DNA of 64,000 bases, taken from NCBI GenBank assembly GCA_965112735.1, contig OZ218953.1, forward strand, positions 2,294,001 through 2,358,000, given 5' to 3'. Shown piece by piece: positions 57,103 through 64,000 of this stretch (positions are counted from its first letter, which is position 1; each line of letters begins with the position of its first letter). The notes under the pieces were generated by a model, which saw nothing but the letters and a program-made list of their open reading frames with translations, was not told the DNA's origin and did no database searches. A program made the translations under genes and the position numbers. This stretch comes from Phaeosaccion multiseriatum. Taxonomy: Eukaryota > Ochrophyta, other classes.

Positions 57103-60100
57103 ATGCGGTGGAGAATATGCATGTTCACGGCCTCCATCATTGCATCAGCCCTCGCGACAGCCTTGGGCCTGCGGCCTCTCGCGCCACAGCCTTCTCTCAA
57201 GCATAGCGGCGGCGGCAGCAACAGCAGCAGCAGCCGCAGCCGCAGCAGCAGCACCAAGACTCGTAACTCAGGCACTTCCTGCTCGGGCTTCCCCCATCCC
57301 TGCGCCAGGCCCGCACTCGCCCCCCTCCCACGTCCCCAGGGGCTGGTGGTGCTGAGCAGCAGCGCGGACGGAGATGGTCCGGAGGGCACGCAGAAGGAGG
57401 ACCGCGTGCCAGAAAAAGGTCCACGCCGAGAACTCGTTCTGCAACGGCGTGTTCGAGGAGTGGCCAAGTTTCTGAGGAACAGGTTTCAACAAAAACAGCA
57501 GCTGCAGCAGCCGGAGGATACGACGCAGCAACAAGAAGAACCCCAGATGCCACAACAGCAACAGCTATCACAGGAAGAAGTACGACTGCAACAAGAGCAA
57601 GTACGAGAACAGGTGTATCAGCTACGTCAGCAGCAACAAGAAGTAGAGCAGGAGCAGCAGCAGCAGCAGCAGCAGCAGGAGAAGAGGTCATGGGCTATTG
57701 GTTCATCCTCCCCAGCGGCAAAATATCAAGAGTACGACAACTTACTTCGGCAAGGTATGAAGGGATCGAAGGCGCGGGAGGATGCGGAGATACTGGGGAG
57801 CCCAGAGGCACAGGCAGCACCCGCCCAGGCGGCAGCACCAGCAAGCCAAGCCTCAGCCGCAGCAACGCCGCAAGAAGAAGGTGCAGCTGCTGAGCGTGCG
57901 GCGCTGGAACTAAAGGAACTGAGGGTGGCAGCGGAGGAGAAGGAGAGGGAGATCCAGGCCGCGAAGATGGCAGCGGAGGAGAAGGAGAGGGAAGTCCAGG
58001 CCGCGAAGATGGCAGCGGAGGAGAAAGAGAGGGAGATCCTTGCTGTGAAAATGGCAGCGGAGGAGAAAGAGAAGGAAATAAATGCCGTAAAGAAGTCGGC
58101 GGCCTTGAAGGAGAAGGAAATCACTGTCGTGAGACAGACAGCGGCGGAGAAGGAGAGGGAAGCCCAGGCCGCGAAGATGGCAGCGGAGGAGAAGGAGAAG
58201 GAAATCCAGGCGGTGAAAAAGGCAGCGGAGGAGAAAGAGAGGGAAATACAGGCCGCGAAGATGGAAGCGCTGGATAGGCAGAGGGAGATCAATGCAGCGA
58301 GAAAGGCAGCGGAGGAGAAGGAGAAGGAAATCCAGGCTGCGAAGGTGGCGGCGGTGGAGAAGGAGAGGAAATTTCAGGGCGTGAGACAGTCAGCGGTGGA
58401 GAAGGAGAGGGCCATCAGGGCCGCAAAGTTGGCAGCGGAGGAGAAGGAGAGGGAAATCCAGGCCGTGAAAATGGCCGCAGAGGAGAAGGAGAAGCAAGTC
58501 ATGGCCGCGAAGATGTCAGCGGTGGAGAAGCAGAGGGAATTCCAGGGCGTCAAGATGGCAGCGGTGGAGAAGGAGAGGGAATTCCAGGCCAAGCTCGCGC
58601 GCTTGAAGACGGCGTGGGACAAGCAGAAGGAGGAGATGGAGGCCAGCTTCGCCGAGCAGAAAGCGGCCGCCTGGGAGCGGGAGAAGAAAGACAGGGCGGA
58701 GGCGCTGGCCCGGCAGGAGGCCGCAGCCTTGGAGAAGGAGAGGGTGGAGAAGGAAGCCTTCCTGGCCCAGCAGAGTGCCGCCGAGGCAAAGGCCGCTGCT
58801 TTGCAGAAGGAGAAGGAAAAGGCGGAAGCCACACTCGCCCGGCAGGTGGCGGCTCTCCGCATCTCCGAAAGGGACAAGGCGGAGAAGATGGAGAGTATCC
58901 GCGCCTACGAAGAGGACAGAGAGCAGCGCGAGATTGCTGTGCGGCAACAGATGGCGACGCTGGAGCTCAAACAGCAGGAGGAGAGGGCTTCTCTGAGCAA
59001 GGCCAAGGAGGAAATGCAGGCTCGCCTCGAGGCTACGGAGAGTAAGAAGGCAGAGCTGGAGAAGAAGAAGGCAGAGCTGGAGGAGACAGTGAGTTCCCTT
59101 TCGGATGCCAAGGGGAGCCTGGAGGTGGAAGGGAGGTCGAAGCAAGCCGCTCTCCAACAGGAGCTCGGCGAGATTCGCCTGGAGCTGGAGGCTGAGAAGT
59201 CCAAGTGGATTCAAGAGAAGGCCAATTCTGCGGCCAAACAGGAGCTCCTGCAGTCCCAAGTCGCCAAGCTGCAGGTCACGCTGACAGACACTCAGCAGGC
59301 CATGGAGACACAGCAGAACGAGGCCCTTGCTATTGAAACGGCGCGCCTGGAGATCCGCACGCAGCAGCAGGAGGAGCTTGCCAAAGGTCTGGAGCATCTG
59401 CGCATCTCCGAACAAGAGCAGGAGAAGCGAGAGACCGATCTGAAGCAGCAGATGGCGAAGCTGGGGCAGGAGGTGGAGGCGGAGAGGGTGGATCTGCGCA
59501 AGGCGAAGGAGGACATGCAGGCTCGCCTTGATGCGGCGGAGAAGAAGAAGGCAGAGCTGGAGAAGGAAGTGAGTGCCATGGCAGAGGCCAAGGGGAGTGT
59601 GGAGATGGAGGGGAAGTCGAAGCAAGCCGCTCTCCAACAGGAGCTCAGTGAGGTTCGCGTCAAACTGGAGGAGGAGAAGTCCCAATGGGTTCAAGAGAAG
59701 GCGGCATCCGCGACCAAGCAGGGGCAACTGGAGGCCCAAGTGGCGCAGTTGCAGACCAAGATGACCGAGGCGCAGCAGGCGATGGAGCTCCAGCAGAGCG
59801 AAGCCGTTGCGGCCGAGACGGCGCGCCTGCTCCTCCGCACGCAGCAGCAGGAGGAGGTCTCCAAGGTGCTTGACGCCAAGACGGCAGAGGTGGAAGAGAT
59901 GCAGGCGGCTTTCGCGGAGAAGGACAGGTTGCGAGAGAAGGCGGCGGTAGACCTGCGAGACCAAATGGCCAATTTGCAGGTCCTCATGGACAAGAGCAGG
60001 ACGCGCTCGCAGAAGACCATCGACGACTTGACGGAACAGGTGAGGGAGGAGTTGCGTCAGTGGCAGTGGCAGTGCCAAAAGTGGCTGGTGTCAGGAAGTA

Positions 60101-61014
60101 GGGGAAGGACGGACGAAAGCAAGCAAGGAAGATGGAAGGAAAGGGTTCTCGTTTCATTTCACTTCACTCAGTTCAGTTGCTCATCGGTCTATGAGAGCGG
60201 CGGTGGCGTGGGGGGTGCAGGCTCTTTCTACTTCGACTCTCACTGGATCCCCGACACTTACGTATCTTGGTTTCTGTCTGTCTTGGACTCTGATCTCTCA
60301 TTGTGCTCTACAGGTGAAGGAGGTGGAGGCATTAAAGGGCAACGAGGTGGCCTTAGAAGGGACCCAGAAGGAGCTCGAAGAGGCACGTCAGAAGGAGGAG
60401 AGTCTGCGGGAAGAGGTGGCGGAGGCGGAGCAGAGAGAGGAAGAGCTACGCGCCTCCATGGCAGAGCTTCAGACCCAGGCGGCGGGCATGGCATTGAGCG
60501 TGGAGGAGAAAGAGCAGCAGCTGAGTGAGGTGGCGGCGGAGCTGGAGAGGACGAAGGACCAGGTCAAGCAGATGGGTTCCGTCGGGGTGGAGCTGGTGTC
60601 CGCCCGGGAGGAAGTGGCGAGTGCTGGTGTGGAGATTAGCGCACTCAAGATGGAGAAGGCCAAGCTGATTGCCGAGCTGACGGAGGTAACGGCCATGCAA
60701 GAGAGGGCGGTGGAGACGCTGTGGGCCATTGAGCGCGACAAGGAGGAGAAGGACTACCTTGGTATCCAGCTCAAGCGTGAGAACACCATGCTACAAGAGC
60801 TCATGGCCAAAAACAGAAAGCGCTTCGAGAGGAGGAGGGCGGAGGTGGAGGCCAAGATGGAGGAGATGAAGGAGAACGAGGCCGCCATCGTGCAAAAGAC
60901 CACCGAGAGGGTCACTAAGCAGGTGCGCACAGAGAGAGAGAGTGTGTGTGTGTGTGGATGTGTGTGGAGAGGGTCACCATGCAGGTCGGCTAGATACAGA
61001 GTGAGAGTGAAAGA

Positions 61015-61068
<54 letters not shown>

Positions 61069-63257
61069 GCGTGCTCTCTGCTTGTCGTTGCTCTCGTTTC
61101 AGAACGAGCGAGATCACTCGTGCCCCGATGGAATGCCCATGGAATGCCCATGGAATGGGTTCCTCTAGTGCTCTTCCCCGCCTCCCCCCCCATCTTTCGC
61201 CGCAGGAAGCCAGGCAAAGAACCAGTCTGCCGGGTCCGACTCATCCATACCCACACAACCACACCGGCCCGTTCCCTCATGTCTTCACAGGTGAAGAGAG
61301 AGCTCGAGTCACAGGGTCAGCTGGCCGACGTGCAGCGTGACAGAGTCATGGAAACGACCGAGAAGCAGGCGCAGGGGTGGCTGTCAGAGCTCACCAAGGC
61401 CAGGCAGGAGTCTGAGGCCGCCAAGGACAGCAGCGGACAGCTCGAGAGGAGCCTTAAGGCAGAGAAGGCAAGGTTCTCGGCGCTGGAGGGGGCCCTAGCG
61501 CAGCTTGGAGTGGATCGGAGTGCACTTGCTGCGGTGACTGCGGGTGGGGCGGCGACGCCCGAGCGGGAGGCCCTGCAAAAGAAGTTCATCGCGGCCTTGG
61601 GCGCCGCCAATGCCAGTGCCACCACCGATGCTGCGGTAGCGGCTGCGACCAGTGCTGCCGCTGCTGCCAGTGAGCTGCAGCAGGAGCAACAGCGGCAGCA
61701 GCGGCTACAGGAGGATAAGGAGAGGGAGAAGGAGCAGCAAAGTCTGCAGCGGCAGCGGAAGGAGGAGAAGGAGCAGCAGCTACAGCTGCAGCGGCGGCAG
61801 GAGGAGAGGGAGAAGGAGATGGCCCGCACGGTGCAGGCGCTCAAGAAGGACCTCGACCGAGTCACGGGGGACCTCGAGGTGGAGCGACTCGAGAGGTCGG
61901 GCGGACAGCAGCAGATGAATGATGTGCAGGTGAGGAGGGGAGGGAGGGGGGAGGAGGAGGAGGAAGAGGAGGAGCTGTATGCCTGCCCATTTGCCTGTCG
62001 TCAATATTGCCTGTCTGCATGTCTGCCTGTCTACCCGTCTCTGCCTTGTTCGGGGTGGCTTTGGTGTGTGTATCCGTGGCGCGCACCTCCATGGCTTGTG
62101 CTTTGGGAGAATGTTGTGCTTTGGGATGCGAGTAGTACCGCTGGAGAACCAACGTGCATAGATCGATAGAACCCACGGGTGCTTTTTCCCTTTTCATCTC
62201 CTCTGTACAATGTACTTCTTCCGCCGGGTAACCCTCCTGCCTCTGCTTCCTGACCATTGTCGTGACTACTGATGCCGCTGTCGAGCAGAGCGATCTTGCG
62301 GAGACTCGTGGCCAGCTGGAGAAGGCCAAACAGATGCTCAAGAACGCGGGCGTCAACTTCGGCAACCAGCTCAGGGATATGGGCAGGTGAGGGAGTTGAG
62401 TGAGTGAGCATGGAAAAGAACGGGACGCCAAAGAAGCGAAGCAAGCGGTATCTCTTTTTCGTTTTCTTCGATCGGTCGTTTCGACCCCTTGCACCGCCAC
62501 CGCCCTCCCGTCCCGTCCCCTCCCCTCCCCCGACTCCGGCTCCATTCGCTCAATTGCTGCCCCTTGCTGACTTGCCCTCCACTGTCATCCCCCGCCGTCT
62601 GTGGGCAGGTCCAGGCACATGTTCGAGAAGCCCAGCAGTGACAAGCCCAGCACCGGCGGCTCAGAGGGCGCAGGGGCGACGAGCCCTCCGGCTGCGATGA
62701 CACCTCCGGCTGCTCCAAGGGAAGCGGCAAGGGTGGTCACCGCTCCTGCTGCGGCAAGGGTGGGCACCGCTACGGCTGCGGCTAAGGAGGGGGCAGGTGC
62801 GACTATGCGCCCGATGGTACCTCCGGCTGGTGCTACGGGGGGGGCAGGGGTGAGCAACCCTCCGGTTGCTGCTGCTGCAAGGGTGGTCACCTCTCCGGGT
62901 GTTGCTGCTGCAGGGGCTGTGCCGACTGCGGCTGCGGTTACGGAGGACGCAGGGGCGACCACCACCCCTCCAACTGATCGCTACGCACGCGCGTCCCACA
63001 ACCCCAAGAGGGAGAAGAAGAAGGCGCGGAAGGAGGACGAGGAGATGGGAAAGCTGGACATTAAGAGGGAGGCAAGGAAGGAGGCGGAAGAGGCCAGGGG
63101 GGGGCAGGTAGAAGAGGGAAAGAAGGAGACGGTAACGGCGGAGCAGGGGACCAAGGAGGTGAAGGCCCAAGTAGAAACGGTCAAGGCGGAGAAGCGGAGC
63201 TGGGGGAAGGGGCAAGTGAAGGGGACTAAGGAGGAGAAGGGGCAAGAAAAGAAATGA
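57103..63257 (+). CDS. Long coiled-coil protein with hydrophobic N-terminal leader
   Basis: Exons: 57103-60039, 60314-60922, 61291-61929, 62289-62386, 62609-63257 (TGA). The ATG at 57103 opens MRWRICMFTASIIASALATA, a signal-peptide-like leader ending ALGLRPLAP, then a Ser/Arg and Gln-rich stretch. From about 57925 to 58600 a 15-residue heptad-compatible unit, AAEEKEREIQAAKMA, recurs about 15 times with small changes. Long coiled coil continues to about 62380, including a larger duplicated block (58880-59360 versus 59400-59870; LRISE, KKKAELE, SKQAALQQEL). The C-terminus is Ala/Gly/Thr/Pro-rich, then Lys/Glu-rich. It is a structural or scaffold type protein. Whether the leader sends it to the ER, plastid or cell surface is unresolved, and no orthologue is named. 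Confidence 0.75.
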
Positions 63258-64000
63258 GCGAGGCTGACCCCGATAGGAAGGAGCAAGGCCCTGAAGCTAA
63301 ATAGAAGCGGGGGCCAATGGAGGAGACTTGGGCGAAGCACCACTCTCCCTGTTGGCTTAGCTTAGCTCAACTTAGCTCAGCTCGATGAAAACAACGTCTG
63401 CAGTTGCATTGTCTCTCAGGCAGATTGGGGCCCTGAGGGGTTAGGGTAGGTTTAAGCATGGTTTACGGATGGGCATGATGGAATCACCGCCAACAGCCAA
63501 CGAAGGGGAAGTGGCATATACATGTGATGCGTGATCAAATTTTGGGTGCTTGAGTAGTTTAGTTCCCCCCAATTAAAAGGGTTTGTCGGCCCCTGACATG
63601 CTTCTGAGACAGGCCAGCCCAGAAGCAGGAAGTAGGCCGGCTGGCGCCGGCCAGAAGCAGGAAGCACCCTTGGCCCTCATCATTGCCTTATTATATGGCT
63701 TTCCCCCAGAACCTGGAACCTGCCTGGCCGGCTGGCGCCGGCCAAAAGCCAGCCGGCCAAAAGCAGGAAGCAGGGTCGCCTCAGAAGCATGTCAGGGGCC
63801 GAGGTTTGAGCTGCGTCGAGAGGATCTCGAGCGTGAAGGAAGTTAAGATGCAATTTCAGTTTCAAGTCTCGACTCTCCGGATACTGGGCAGTGTGGAGGG
63901 GAGAGGCAGGAGTGAGAAGAAAAGAGCGCACACACACACACACACACACAGTGGGAGGAGGGGAGGAAGGGGGCGAAGATCCACAGAGGCGGGTCAAAAG
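63258..64000. other. Downstream spacer with the MITE and a (CA)n run
   Basis: After the coiled-coil gene: AGCTTAGCTCAACTTAGCTC-type repeats at 63356-63383, the MITE at 63586-63802, and a (CA)n run at 63930-63950. No gene is supported to the right edge. Confidence 0.6.
63586..63802. mobile_element. 217-bp terminal-inverted-repeat element (MITE)
   Basis: The terminal 23 bases TCGGCCCCTGACATGCTTCT... at 63586-63608 are perfectly inverted at 63780-63802. GGTTTG is duplicated at 63580-63585 and 63803-63808. The interior has two copies of the palindrome GGCCGGCTGGCGCCGGCC (near 63633 and 63726) and repeated AGAAGCAGGAAG units. The end sequence (TCGGCYCC), the 6-base duplication and the GGCCGGCTGGCGCCGG core are shared with the element at 51079-53308. 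Confidence 0.85.

Overview
This is nuclear DNA of a eukaryote, most likely a photosynthetic stramenopile or another alga with a secondary red plastid. The evidence is spliceosomal GT-AG introns in nearly every gene, a mitochondrial proton-translocating transhydrogenase with a presequence, a WAVE-complex subunit, a myosin, and a carotenoid-desaturase-like flavoprotein whose N-terminus looks like a signal peptide followed by an 'AF' plastid cleavage motif. The DNA is GC-rich and crowded with simple repeats ((CCCT)n, (CTC)n, (GA)n, (TG)n). Most long open frames inside those repeats are meaningless; the real genes have to be assembled from exons. Exon junctions below were read by eye from splice signals, phase and family similarity.

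Layout. 1-8701 (+): 3' part of a myosin-like gene with converter, neck, B-box zinc finger, coiled coil, PH domain and a tail of seven WH2-like helices. 9263-17601 (-): mitochondrial NAD(P) transhydrogenase, complete, 17 exons. 18293-23333 (+): coiled-coil plus START lipid-binding protein. 24539-30391 (+): plastid-targeted carotenoid-desaturase-like oxidoreductase, 12 exons. 31139-34628 (-): carnitine O-acyltransferase. 35091-42310 (+): tandem Tudor-like domains joined to a TPR region. 42551-43524 (-): glutathione-peroxidase-like protein. 43944-44744 (+): BRICK1/HSPC300 homologue with a long Gly/Pro tail. 45780-47486 (-): unrecognised Cys-containing protein. 47744-49991 (+): RanBP2-type zinc-finger protein. 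About 53468-56606 (+): modular Cys-rich, probably secreted protein. 57103-63257 (+): long coiled-coil protein with an N-terminal hydrophobic leader.

The first ten genes form divergent and convergent pairs, so most promoters are shared intergenic spaces of a few hundred bases. No operon-like cooperation is implied. Two products (myosin/WH2 protein and BRK1) belong to actin biology; the transhydrogenase, carnitine acyltransferase and peroxidase-like protein belong to mitochondrial or peroxisomal redox and acyl metabolism.

Mobile DNA. Two elements share the terminal start TCGG and 6-bp target duplications: 51079-53308, which carries a roughly 1.6-kb (CCCT)n array, and 63586-63802. A 390-bp AT-rich foldback lies at 24052-24440. 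A short motif around GTTGGTGATAC recurs at least eleven times in both orientations, in introns, a splice site and coding exons. The strongest candidates for something undescribed are the myosin/B-box/PH/WH2 architecture, the TCGG element family and the dispersed GTTGGTGATAC motif.
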